Shown here one piece after another: positions 1 to 7,412 of a stretch of 64,000 nt of DNA. The notes under the pieces are model-generated. The model was not told the origin of the DNA. It saw nothing but the letters and a program-made list of their open reading frames with translations, and did no database searches. This DNA comes from Streptomyces sp. NBC_00258 (GTDB lineage: Bacteria > Actinomycetota > Actinomycetes > Streptomycetales > Streptomycetaceae): assembly GCF_036182465.1 (NCBI RefSeq), contig NZ_CP108081.1, positions 3,534,001 to 3,598,000 of the forward strand, written 5' to 3'. Within the stretch, counting starts at the first letter, position 1; each line of letters begins with the position of its first letter. Position numbers and translations under genes: made by a program.

Positions 1-171
1 CAGTGCGTCGATGATCGAGGCCCGGTCCCAGTGCCGCCCGGAGACGCCGAACTCGTGGAAGTCGGGGTGCAGCAGCTCCCCGAGGAGTTCGGGCGAGCGG
101 CGGATCTCCGGGTCGAGGAGGCGCAGTTCGCCCTCGATGGCCGCCTCGACGGCGGGGCCGTGGTCAGCCAC
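1..171 (-). CDS. DUF4440 / NTF2-like protein, 3' end cut by window edge
   Basis: Only the first 57 codons are inside the window. The GTG start at 171 overlaps the stop of the upstream DUF1697 gene by 8 nt, so the two are probably translationally coupled. The visible protein begins VADHGPAVEAAIEGELRLLD and continues with a LLHPDFHEFGVSGRHWDR stretch, typical of small cone-shaped DUF4440 (NTF2/SnoaL-fold) proteins in Streptomyces. Their ligand is usually unknown, and no catalytic assignment is possible from this fragment. Confidence 0.7.
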   Translation of the reverse strand, partial: MADHGPAVEAAIEGELRLLDPEIRRSPELLGELLHPDFHEFGVSGRHWDRASIIDAL

Positions 172-709
172 TGGTCAGCTCCGCGAGTTTGGTGACGGTG
201 TTCCAGTTCCGTGTGGTGGCGATGATGCCCTTCGACATCCGGGGCTTCGACAGGGTTTCCGCCAGCTTGGAGCGGCCGAGGCCGTCGGGGGCGTACAGGT
301 AGAGGACACGGTCGCCGAGGCGGAACTCCTCGGGCAGGAAGGCCTGTTGGTCGACCGACGCGAAGCGCTCGGCGTCGACCGGCTCGGAGAAGTAGGTGGC
401 GTGCAGTTGCTTCCCCTCCAGGTCGGCGGCCGGGAACGGGCAGGCGTCGAGGACGGCCCGGAGATAGGCGTGGTCGCGCACCAGGACGTCGACCGTGAAG
501 CCGAAGCTCTTCTCCAGCGCCCCCGACAGCTCCGCGGCGAGCGTGTCCTCGTCGCCGTGGCCGCTGGAGAAGACGGCGTTCCCGCTCTGGAGATACGTAC
601 GGACACCCGCGTGTCCGAGACCCTCCATGAGGGTGCGCAGCTCGGCCATCGGCACCTTCCTGCTGCCGCCCACGTTGATCCCGCGCAGCAGTGCCGCGTA
701 CGTCGTCAT
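164..709 (-). CDS. DUF1697 domain protein
   Basis: A 181-residue protein starting MTTYAALLRGINVGGSRKVP, the N-terminal signature of the DUF1697 family, followed by the conserved TYLQSGNAVFSS segment near residues 38-49. The family is cytosolic and its biochemical role is unknown. I chose the ATG at 709 because the family starts at MTTYAALLRG; in-frame ATG 721 and GTG 727 would add 4-6 residues. It is followed directly by the DUF4440 gene (8-nt overlap). A strong hairpin (736-774) lies just upstream. Confidence 0.85.
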   Translation of the reverse strand: MTTYAALLRGINVGGSRKVPMAELRTLMEGLGHAGVRTYLQSGNAVFSSGHGDEDTLAAELSGALEKSFGFTVDVLVRDHAYLRAVLDACPFPAADLEGKQLHATYFSEPVDAERFASVDQQAFLPEEFRLGDRVLYLYAPDGLGRSKLAETLSKPRMSKGIIATTRNWNTVTKLAELTSG

Positions 710-735
710 GCCCTCAGTCATCCGCACACCATAAA

Positions 736-774
736 GCGGCCGTCGTGCCCCGTGGGGGTGGGCACGACGGCCGC
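736..774. promoter_or_regulatory. Perfect 15-bp hairpin upstream of DUF1697
   Basis: Arms 736-750 (GCGGCCGTCGTGCCC) and 760-774 are exact reverse complements around a 9-nt loop, without a T-run. It lies between divergent genes, only 27 nt from the DUF1697 start, so it would sit in that gene's 5' leader unless that transcript is leaderless. Function unknown. Confidence 0.5.
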
Positions 775-929
775 GGTTCCCGGGCGGCCGGACACCGAAA
801 GTTACCGGCCGGTTGGCTCAAAACCCTGACCGATGGACGCGCTCAGTTCAACCCCCGCACACAGCTGTGACTTGTTCAACAAACTTTCGTAACACCGAAA
901 AGGAGCTTCCCCGGCAGATCGGACCCGGA

Positions 930-973
930 CCGGGACGGACAGGGGACGGACGGGGGACGGACGGGGGACAGAC
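930..973. repeat. Four tandem 11-bp units
   Basis: Four consecutive copies of a GGGGGACGGAC-like unit in the 474-bp gap before the MMPL gene. Copies differ at one to three positions. They may be slippage products or a direct-repeat binding site. Confidence 0.6.
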
Positions 974-1007
974 CGGACACCCTGATCACGACCCCCGAGG
1001 TGCCGCT

Positions 1008-1017
1008 TTACATGTAA
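1008..1017. promoter_or_regulatory. TTACATGTAA palindrome, possible MMPL operator
   Basis: A 10-bp perfect palindrome in an AT-richer pocket of the MMPL upstream region. MMPL exporters are often controlled by TetR-type repressors that bind such sites, but no regulator gene is adjacent, so this is only a candidate. Apart from the hairpin, the tandem repeats and this site I see nothing else defined in 710-1183. Confidence 0.3.
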
Positions 1018-1183
1018 GGGGCTTTCATCCTCCTCAGTGCTGAGGTCACGGGGTCCGAGGGGAGGACTCCGGCTCCCGGTACCTCACCGGGCAGCACGAC
1101 GAGAGGTCCTTATCCGCCCCATACCTTCGAAACAGAAGGTGCCGGCAGGGGGCCGACACCGAAGACGAGGGGGAAAGCCCGTC

Positions 1184-3448
1184 ATGGGGAACGGAGACAC
1201 GCGGGTACGGGGCATAGCGGCCCGGGCCGGCGGCTGGAGTGCCCGGCACCGCTGGGCGGCCGTCGGGATCTGGCTGCTGTTCGTCGTCCTGGCAATGGGG
1301 CTCGGCTCGGCGGCGGGCACGGTCGAGCTCAAGGACAGCGATCAGCTCAGCGGCGAGACAGGCCGGGCCGCGGCCATCGCGGAGGAAGCGGGAATCGACG
1401 AGCCGGCCGGGGAGACCGTGCTCATCCAGGGCAAGGACGCGGGGGTCAAGGCGACGAGCGCCGAGTTCCGCGCCGCCGTCGACGCCGTGATGAAGGCGGT
1501 CGAGGGCACCGGCAAGGTGACCGACGTGACCTCGCCGTACGACACGGACACGATCTCGAAGGACGGCCGCAGCGCGCTCGTGCAGTTCGACATGCGCGGC
1601 GATGCGGACACGGCGGGCGAGCGGGTGGAGCCCGTTCTGAAGGCCGTCGACGAGGTACAGAAGAACCATGAGGCGGTGCGGATCGAGGAGATCGGCGGCG
1701 CCAGCATGAACAAGACGTTCGACGACGCGTTCGGCGACGACTTCAAGCAGGCCGAGTACTCCGCCGTCCCCGTGGCCCTCGGCATCCTGCTGGTCGCGTT
1801 CGGGGCGCTGGTGGCGGCGCTGGTTCCGGTCCTGCTCGCGATCACCGCGATCATGGCCACGATGGGCCTGATGGGGATCGTCAGTCACTTCCAGCCGATG
1901 GACGACGCGTCGAGCTCCGTGATGCTGCTCGTCGGCCTGGCGGTCGGCGTCGACTACTGCCTGTTCTATCTGCGGCGCGAACGTGAGGAGCGCGCGGCGG
2001 GCAGGGATCCCGAGACCGCGCTCCGGATCGCCGCAGCGACCAGCGGCCGCGCCATCGTCGTCTCCGGTGTCACGGTGTGCGTCGCGATGGCGGGCATGCT
2101 GTTCACCGGAATCGCCACCTTCAAGGCGATGGGCCTGGCCTCGCTGATGGTCGTGGCGGTCGCCATGGTCGGCTCGGTGACGGTGCTGCCCGCGGTCCTC
2201 TCGCTGCTCGGTACGCGGGTCGAGAAGGGCCGGATCCCGTTCCTGCACCCGGACAAGCGCCGCAAGACCAATGGCGGTTCCGACAACGGGAGCCGGTTCT
2301 GGACGGGCGTGCTGCGTGTGGTGCTGGCCAAGCCGGCGATCTCGCTGGTCGTCGCGACCGGCGCACTGCTGGCCATCGCGGCTCCCGCGCTCGGCATGAA
2401 GACCCAGAACCTCACACTGGACCAGGAGTTCGGCGACTCGCTGCCGATCGTGGCGACGTACGAGCGGGTCAACGAGGCCTTCCCGGGTGGTTCCGACCCG
2501 GCCGAGGTGGTCGTCAAGGCCGACGACATCAACTCCGCCGAGGTGAAGTCCGCGATCGCCGACTTCCGTGAGCGGGCGGTCAGTTCGGGTGCCTCACGCG
2601 GCCCGGTCGAGGTCAAGGTGCACGACTCGAAGAACGTCGCCTTCGTGTACGTGCCGCTGGTGGGCGGTTCGAACCTCGACAAGGCCGAGAAGAGCCTGGA
2701 GATCATCCGCGACGACGTCCGTCCGGCGACATTCGGCAAGGTCGACGGGGTCGAGGCCCCGGTGACCGGTCAGGTCGCGGGTTCCAAGGACTTCAACGAC
2801 CAGCTCGTCAGCGCGGTCGCCCCGGTCTTCGCCTTCGTCGTGGTCTTCGCCTTCCTGCTGATGCTCCTGTCGTTCCGCTCGCTGACGATCGCGATCACCT
2901 CGATCGTCCTCAACCTCCTCTCGGTGGGGGCGGCCTACGGCATCCTGGTCGCCGTCTTCCAGCACGGCTGGGGCGCGTCGCTGGTGGGCGCGGAGGGCGT
3001 GGGCGCCATCATCACCTGGCTGCCGCTGTTCCTCTTCGTGATCCTCTTCGGGCTCTCGATGGACTACCACGTGTTCGTGGTCTCGCGAATCCGTGAGGCG
3101 CGGCTGCGGGGGCTGACGACCCGGGACGCCATCCAGCACGGGGTGGTCACGACGGCCGGTGTCATCACCAGCGCCGCCGTCATCATGGTCGCCGTCTTCG
3201 CGATCTTCGGCACGCTGTCCATGCAGTCCATGAAGCAGATGGGTGTGGGCCTCGCGGCCGCGGTCCTCATCGACGCGACGATCATCCGCGGTGTGCTGCT
3301 CCCGGCGGTCATGGCCATGCTCGGCGAACGCAACTGGTACTTCCCGAAGTGGCTGAACCGTCTGCCGGACCTCAGCCACGACGAGTCCCCCGAGGCCGCG
3401 GCCTCGCCGCCGCCTCCGGCGGTCGAGGGGGAGAGGGTCCGGGTCTGA
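1184..3448 (+). CDS. MMPL-family RND membrane transporter
   Basis: A 754-residue protein with the duplicated MMPL layout: one N-terminal membrane helix (about 25-43), an extracytoplasmic domain, five helices (about 195-345), then a second helix, domain and five helices. Asp-Tyr pairs of the proton relay known from MmpL3 are visible as VGVDYCLF and LSMDYHVF. The family exports lipids, polyketides or drugs by proton motive force; the substrate here is unknown. I start at ATG 1184, preceded by GAGGGGG about 10 nt upstream; an open frame extends upstream but lacks family similarity. The C-terminal tail is acidic and Pro-rich and probably cytosolic. Confidence 0.9.
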   Translation: MGNGDTRVRGIAARAGGWSARHRWAAVGIWLLFVVLAMGLGSAAGTVELKDSDQLSGETGRAAAIAEEAGIDEPAGETVLIQGKDAGVKATSAEFRAAVDAVMKAVEGTGKVTDVTSPYDTDTISKDGRSALVQFDMRGDADTAGERVEPVLKAVDEVQKNHEAVRIEEIGGASMNKTFDDAFGDDFKQAEYSAVPVALGILLVAFGALVAALVPVLLAITAIMATMGLMGIVSHFQPMDDASSSVMLLVGLAVGVDYCLFYLRREREERAAGRDPETALRIAAATSGRAIVVSGVTVCVAMAGMLFTGIATFKAMGLASLMVVAVAMVGSVTVLPAVLSLLGTRVEKGRIPFLHPDKRRKTNGGSDNGSRFWTGVLRVVLAKPAISLVVATGALLAIAAPALGMKTQNLTLDQEFGDSLPIVATYERVNEAFPGGSDPAEVVVKADDINSAEVKSAIADFRERAVSSGASRGPVEVKVHDSKNVAFVYVPLVGGSNLDKAEKSLEIIRDDVRPATFGKVDGVEAPVTGQVAGSKDFNDQLVSAVAPVFAFVVVFAFLLMLLSFRSLTIAITSIVLNLLSVGAAYGILVAVFQHGWGASLVGAEGVGAIITWLPLFLFVILFGLSMDYHVFVVSRIREARLRGLTTRDAIQHGVVTTAGVITSAAVIMVAVFAIFGTLSMQSMKQMGVGLAAAVLIDATIIRGVLLPAVMAMLGERNWYFPKWLNRLPDLSHDESPEAAASPPPPAVEGERVRV

Positions 3449-3460
3449 CGACCTGAACCA

Positions 3461-3515
3461 CCGCACAGCGACGGCGTGGCCGGGGCACTCGCCCCGGCCA
3501 CGCCTTCGTGTGCGG
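3461..3515. terminator. Bidirectional terminator between convergent genes
   Basis: A perfect 14-bp stem (GGCGTGGCCGGGGC at 3473-3486 with 3491-3504, 4-nt loop), flanked by a second outer pairing CCGCAC/GTGCGG. It sits between the stops of the MMPL gene and the convergent CDP-alcohol phosphatidyltransferase gene. Confidence 0.8.
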
Positions 3516-3524
3516 CACGCCGGA

Positions 3525-4559
3525 TCAGGCCGCCGTGGCCACCTCGTCCCGCTCGAAGGAGTCGATGGTGCGGGTGAAGTCACGGGTGGAGAGCAACAGC
3601 TTGTAGATGATGGCGAGTTCGAAGACGAGAAGCAGGGCGCCGGAGACCAGGGTCGCCTCGATGACCGCGTCGAGGAGCGGGCCGACGATGAAGACGCCCA
3701 TCTGGAATTCGATGCCGCTCACCAGGTGCGTACGAATCCGGTGGCGCAGGAGGAAGGACCGCATCCGGAGATAGACCGGGAAGCGGTGGCGGAACTCCTG
3801 CTGGAGATCGATGACCTGGCCCCGGGGCTTCTGGGGAGCGTCGATGGTTCCCTCGGAGGCCGGTTCGGACAGGTCGGGGGCCGATTCGGCCGGGTAGGAG
3901 GCCGATTCGGCCGGGATGGAGCCCGGTTCGGACAGGGCCGACGTCTTGCGGATGTCGTGTTCGATGTCCGCCGAGGGATTGTTGCGCAAGAGGTCTTCCA
4001 TGAAGGCGACCTCGGCGGAGTTCTCCGAGCGGCGGGCCTCCCGCACACGCGCCTTGATCTGCTTGCGCATGTTGTAGCGGATCTTGAAGATCTCCAGGGA
4101 GTTGATGTACCGCAGCGTGTCGAGGCCGACGACCGCGAGGGCCAGCCAGATGTAGATCGTGTCACCGGTGCGGTCGTACTGCCCGGCCATCAGCGCGACC
4201 CCGCACACCGCCACCCGGATGCGGTCGAAGACGAAGTCCAGCCAGGCCCCGAAGACGGAGCCCTGGCCGGTCAGCCGGGCCACCTTCCCGTCCATGCAGT
4301 CGAGGATGAAACTCAGGTGGTAGACAAGTGCGCCGGCGATCAGCCACCGCCAGTCGCCGAAGGCGAAGCAGGCCGCCGAGACCAGGCCGAGCAGGAACGC
4401 CCCCCAGGTGATCTGGTTCGGCGTGATCCTCGTACGCATCGCGGTGAGCCTCACCAACGGTGTGGCCACCGGGTCGACGAGCAGCACGGTCCACCACGCG
4501 TCACGCTTCTTCTCTGTGATGCGGCGCACCTCGGCGAGGGGCGGTATGTCTCGGCGCAT
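3525..4559 (-). CDS. CDP-alcohol phosphatidyltransferase family protein
   Basis: A 344-residue integral membrane enzyme. The family signature D(x2)DG(x2)AR(x8)G(x3)D(x3)D is complete: D87, D90-G91, A94-R95, G104, D108 and D112, so the metal-binding CDP-alcohol site is intact. Such enzymes transfer a phospho-alcohol from a CDP-activated donor to an acceptor alcohol in phospholipid or phosphoglycan synthesis; acceptor and donor cannot be told here. About 344 residues is long for the family. The extra length is a soluble insert (about 165-265) with a low-complexity stretch of repeated SEP and PAESA motifs. ATG 4559 has GGGAAG about 9 nt upstream. A possible PHO-box array lies just upstream. Confidence 0.88.
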   Translation of the reverse strand: MRRDIPPLAEVRRITEKKRDAWWTVLLVDPVATPLVRLTAMRTRITPNQITWGAFLLGLVSAACFAFGDWRWLIAGALVYHLSFILDCMDGKVARLTGQGSVFGAWLDFVFDRIRVAVCGVALMAGQYDRTGDTIYIWLALAVVGLDTLRYINSLEIFKIRYNMRKQIKARVREARRSENSAEVAFMEDLLRNNPSADIEHDIRKTSALSEPGSIPAESASYPAESAPDLSEPASEGTIDAPQKPRGQVIDLQQEFRHRFPVYLRMRSFLLRHRIRTHLVSGIEFQMGVFIVGPLLDAVIEATLVSGALLLVFELAIIYKLLLSTRDFTRTIDSFERDEVATAA

Positions 4560-4575
4560 TGATCAACTTCCCAGC

Positions 4576-4619
4576 GTTCGTAGTGAGTTCACCTCAAGCT
4601 AGGAAGGTGTTCACACAAG
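4576..4619 (+). promoter_or_regulatory. Possible PhoP (PHO-box) direct-repeat array
   Basis: Four consecutive 11-bp units, three starting with GTTC: GTTCGTAGTGA, GTTCACCTCAA, a degenerate unit, then GTTCACACAAG. Eleven-nt GTTCACC-type direct repeats are the known Streptomyces PhoP-binding pattern. The array covers positions 17-60 nt upstream of the CDP-alcohol phosphatidyltransferase start. The rest of this 311-bp gap (4560-4870) holds a 20-bp tandem repeat and CGTTATC-type motifs of unknown meaning. Confidence 0.45.
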
Positions 4620-4799
4620 GAACAAGAAGAGACCCGTGCAACCTTCGGCAGGGGTCAGCCGTCCAACCCGATAACCCTGTCCATGCCCTGATCGGGCGGA
4701 TGCCGCGTTACCCGAGCGTTATCGAATGACCGTCCCGTTATCCAAAGGGCGCCATGGCTTCACCATTGGCGTACAACCGTGACCCGTGGGAATTCCGAG

Positions 4800-4839
4800 T
4801 TCGCGGACGGTCACCCGATTTCGCAGACGGTTACCCGAT
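4800..4839. repeat. Tandem 20-bp direct repeat
   Basis: TTCGCGGACGGTCACCCGAT is followed immediately by a second 20-bp copy with two mismatches, in the gap between the mgt stop and the upstream region of the CDP-alcohol phosphatidyltransferase gene. The core GGTYACCCGAT could be a regulator half-site. Confidence 0.6.
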
Positions 4840-4870
4840 CACGCCCCTTCCGGTCTCGGTAAAGCTTCGG

Positions 4871-6085
4871 TCATGTACCCGTGACGCTCTTGGGGATTTC
4901 CGCCTCGATCAGATCCGCCGCGCGTGCCGTGCCGCCCTCGGTCGCCATTCCCTCCTGGATCTCCTTGAGCCGCCGCGCCACGTCCGGGTCGCCGGTGAGG
5001 GTGAGTACGGCCTCGCGCAGGGTCTCGGCCGTCGCCTCCTCCATCGGCAGGTGCCGGGCGACACCGAGCGCCTGAAGCATGTCCGCGTTGCCGAACTGGT
5101 CGACGGCCTGGGGCACGCACACCATCGGTGTGGCGGTGGCCAGCCCTTCCTGGCTGCCGCCGGCGCCCGCATGCGTGACGAAGGCGTCGGCCTGCTTGAG
5201 GATCGCCAACTGCGGCACCCAGTCCCGCACTTCGACGTTCCCCGGGACCTCGCCGAGCTCCGCGGGGTCGACGTGCTTGCCGATCTGCAGCACCACGTGC
5301 CAGCCCGGCAGGCCACTGAACGCCTTCACACACTCGCGGTAGAAGGCGGGCTGCTTGGTGAAGGAGGAGCCCAGGGACACGAGGACGACGCGCTCGGCAC
5401 CGTCGGGCCGCCGCCACTCCCCCTGGGCGGCGCGGTCGCCCTGGCAGGCACCGACGAAGGTGTACACCGACTCGTCGACCCGGTCGGCGTTCGGCTGGAG
5501 GGCCTTCGGGATCAGGACGACGGAACGGTCGGGGCGGCCGGCGAACGGATCGGGATGCTGGGTGATCCCGTTCTCCTCCAGCCAGGCATGGAAGCGCGCG
5601 TAGTACGCCCTGCCACGCTCGGTCTTCTTCGGCTCCGCCCACATGGGTTCGGCGACCTCCTCCTCGTACCCCTCCCAGGCGACGAGGTTCGGCGAGAGCG
5701 AGACGGCCGGGACGCCCCAGCGGTGCGCGAGGACACGGGCCGGGTACGAGGTGATGTCGTGCAGTACGAGGTCCGGCTCGTCGCCCTCGTACGCCTCGAT
5801 GAGCTGCGGAAGCGCCTGGATCGCGTCGGCAAGGAAAGGCTCCACGTTGTCCAGGAGTGTGGTCCCCCATGCCGAGGGATCGTCGTCGGGGGACGGCAGC
5901 GTGGAATTCCAGAGCTTCGGCTCGGCGCCCGTCTCCGCGACCTTCTCGGCGAAGGCGGGCGGAATCGCGTACGTGACCCGGTGCCCGCGGGCGACGAGCT
6001 CCCGGATCACCTCGAGGCTCGGGTTCACGTGCCCGTGGGCGGCGATGGAGAACATGGCGATGTGGGCGGGGTGTGGGGTGGTCAT
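4871..6085 (-). CDS. mgt: Macrolide glycosyltransferase (Mgt/OleD-type)
   Basis: A 404-residue GT1-family enzyme that transfers glucose from UDP-glucose to the 2'-OH of macrolides and inactivates them in the cytoplasm. The N-terminus carries HIAMFSIAAHGHVNPSLEV with the catalytic His, and the C-terminal half carries the nucleotide-sugar site (WVPQLAIL, THAGAGGSQEGL, VPQAVDQFGNA). The sequence closely follows the Streptomyces lividans Mgt protein as I remember it. The ATG at 6085 matches the family start; the upstream open frame is not homologous. It lies 65 nt downstream of an erm gene on the same strand, the known lrm-mgt arrangement, so both are probably co-transcribed. Confidence 0.92.
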   Translation of the reverse strand: MTTPHPAHIAMFSIAAHGHVNPSLEVIRELVARGHRVTYAIPPAFAEKVAETGAEPKLWNSTLPSPDDDPSAWGTTLLDNVEPFLADAIQALPQLIEAYEGDEPDLVLHDITSYPARVLAHRWGVPAVSLSPNLVAWEGYEEEVAEPMWAEPKKTERGRAYYARFHAWLEENGITQHPDPFAGRPDRSVVLIPKALQPNADRVDESVYTFVGACQGDRAAQGEWRRPDGAERVVLVSLGSSFTKQPAFYRECVKAFSGLPGWHVVLQIGKHVDPAELGEVPGNVEVRDWVPQLAILKQADAFVTHAGAGGSQEGLATATPMVCVPQAVDQFGNADMLQALGVARHLPMEEATAETLREAVLTLTGDPDVARRLKEIQEGMATEGGTARAADLIEAEIPKSVTGT

Positions 6086-6150
6086 GAGCCGACCATAAGC
6101 GAGACGATACGTCTCGTACAACTTAATTGCGACCGCCCTCCGTACGCGAC

Positions 6151-6933
6151 TCACCGCGCCGCCAGCACGTCGTGGAGCCCCAGCCACTGCTCGGGCGCCA
6201 CTTCCCCGACAAGCGCACGAGGGTCGAGACGTGCGGCCCGGAACGCGGCATCCACCCGGCGCCTCGGATGGGCCCGGCGCAGCGAGGCGTGCAGCGATCC
6301 GCCGACCCCGGAGAAGCCGAGCTCGACCAGGTGCCGCCAGTCGTCGTACGAGGTCCGGTCGAGCAGCGGGGTACGGCGTCGCTCGATGCGTACGATTCCG
6401 GCGTCGACCCGGGGCACGGGCCGGAACCTGGTCCTGGTGACCCGGCCGAGGAACCGCCACTCGAAGCGCGGCCAGGTGCGGACGGTGAGCAGGGTCCAAC
6501 TCCCGTAGTCCCCGGTGCGTTTGCGGGCGTATTCGAGCTGGGTGAGGAGCGTGGCGTCCATCAGGCCGGGCGCGCGCAGACACCAGTCGACGACGTCCGC
6601 GGTGCGCGAGAAGGGCACGTTTCCGGCGACGGAGAAGGGGCTGCCCGGTGGCCGCGCGGCAAGGAAGTCACCGCCGATCACCCGCACTTGAGGGGTTCCG
6701 GAGAATCGGGTGCGCAGGGCGGGGACCAGTCGTGGGTCGATCTCGTAGGCCAGCAGTTCCCGGCAGCGGGGGGCGAGCACCTCGGTCAACGCGCCCTTGC
6801 CCGCGCCCACTTCGAGCACGAGGGGTGGGTGGTACGGCCGCGGTACGGCGAGCCGGGCGAAGCGGTCTGCGGTGGCGCGGTCGGTGAGAAAGTTCTGCGA
6901 GAGCGCGCGCGAAACGTGGGTGGGGCGGGCCAT
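6151..6933 (-). CDS. lrm: 23S rRNA (adenine-N6) methyltransferase, Erm type
   Basis: A 260-residue rRNA methyltransferase of the Erm/KsgA family that methylates A2058 of 23S rRNA (probably mono-methylation, as for the S. lividans Lrm/Erm(O) enzyme) and confers lincosamide and macrolide resistance. Motifs: N-terminal SQNFL, SAM-binding LEVGAGKGALTE (about 40-51), the acidic EID, and the target-adenine motif as NVPF (about 104-107). The C-terminus is Arg-rich for rRNA binding. ATG 6933 has AAGGA about 9 nt upstream. A leader of about 265 nt separates it from a WhiB7-like promoter. It precedes mgt in the same operon. Confidence 0.92.
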   Translation of the reverse strand: MARPTHVSRALSQNFLTDRATADRFARLAVPRPYHPPLVLEVGAGKGALTEVLAPRCRELLAYEIDPRLVPALRTRFSGTPQVRVIGGDFLAARPPGSPFSVAGNVPFSRTADVVDWCLRAPGLMDATLLTQLEYARKRTGDYGSWTLLTVRTWPRFEWRFLGRVTRTRFRPVPRVDAGIVRIERRRTPLLDRTSYDDWRHLVELGFSGVGGSLHASLRRAHPRRRVDAAFRAARLDPRALVGEVAPEQWLGLHDVLAAR

Positions 6934-7112
6934 GGCCTGCGGTCCTTGTCTTCCGTGAGGGCGAAACGGGCAGACGAAGGCCCCGACCGGAAGGGAGGAG
7001 AAAAGGACGCGCGCGGGCGGGCACGCGTCAGCCGCGTACCTGCTTCAAGGCGTACGTGAGAGGGGGCGCCCCTGCGGCGATTGCCGTCAGCGGGCGCAGA
7101 TCCCCGGGCCGG

Positions 7113-7187
7113 TCAGGGCACCGGGGGCACGACGCATCCGAATGGAATGCGTGCAGCCCCGGCCGAGACCGGAAGAAAAAATCGCAT
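7113..7187 (-). CDS. Candidate 24-residue erm leader peptide
   Basis: An ATG ORF of 24 codons begins about 11 nt downstream of the predicted start point of the WhiB7-like promoter. The peptide begins MRFFLPVSAGAARIP, ends in VVPPVP, and is followed by TGA. Short leader peptides upstream of erm genes typically control induction through ribosome stalling, and a Pro-rich end fits stalling. The ribosome-binding site is weak (GTGGG), and the alternative frame GTGGGTATC is also open, so this remains a proposal. The rest of the leader (6934-7112) contains GC-rich inverted repeats but no clear gene. Confidence 0.4.
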   Translation of the reverse strand: MRFFLPVSAGAARIPFGCVVPPVP

Positions 7188-7204
7188 TGATACCCACGAC
7201 CGGC

Positions 7205-7242
7205 ACGCTAGACGTCCGGGGCGGCCCCGGCCAACCGATTTT
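7205..7242 (-). promoter_or_regulatory. WhiB7 (WblC)-type promoter of the erm-mgt operon
   Basis: On the minus strand the AT-rich box AAAATCGGTTGG (7231-7242) is followed by -35-like TTGGCC and, 18 bp later, the -10 TAGCGT (7205-7210). An AT-rich box immediately upstream of the -35 region, with a TAGNNT -10, is the known WhiB7/WblC-dependent promoter design of intrinsic resistance genes in actinomycetes. Predicted transcription start is near 7198. Confidence 0.6.
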
Positions 7243-7273
7243 CACCCGCACGTTCCTCCAGGGGCTCACCTCC

Positions 7274-7362
7274 AGAGGCGCGGGGAACGGCGCAGTTTGG
7301 GGGCGCGGGGAACGGCGCAATCTTTTAGGGGCGCGGGGAACGCCGCGACCAGCCCCCACCGG
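7274..7362 (+). repeat. Three tandem copies of the GGGGCGCGGGGAAC repeat
   Basis: Three partial copies of the dispersed intergenic repeat (core GGGGCGCGGGGAAC then GCGC) start at about 7274, 7299 and 7327. Only the last continues into the CGACCAGCC part. They lie between the erm promoter and the 3' end of the sugar-binding protein gene. Confidence 0.75.
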
Positions 7363-7412
7363 CCGGCATCCGACAAACCACCCGCGTCCCCAAGGCCCGC
7401 GCCGGCGAACCG

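Noticed and set aside
4754..6508. 584-codon plus-strand frame over mgt and the end of erm
   Set aside because: Antisense to well-recognised genes; no domain and shadow-type composition.
7274..7362. Short regularly spaced repeats that could suggest a CRISPR array
   Set aside because: Three partial copies with unequal spacing and no cas genes; they belong to the dispersed intergenic repeat family.
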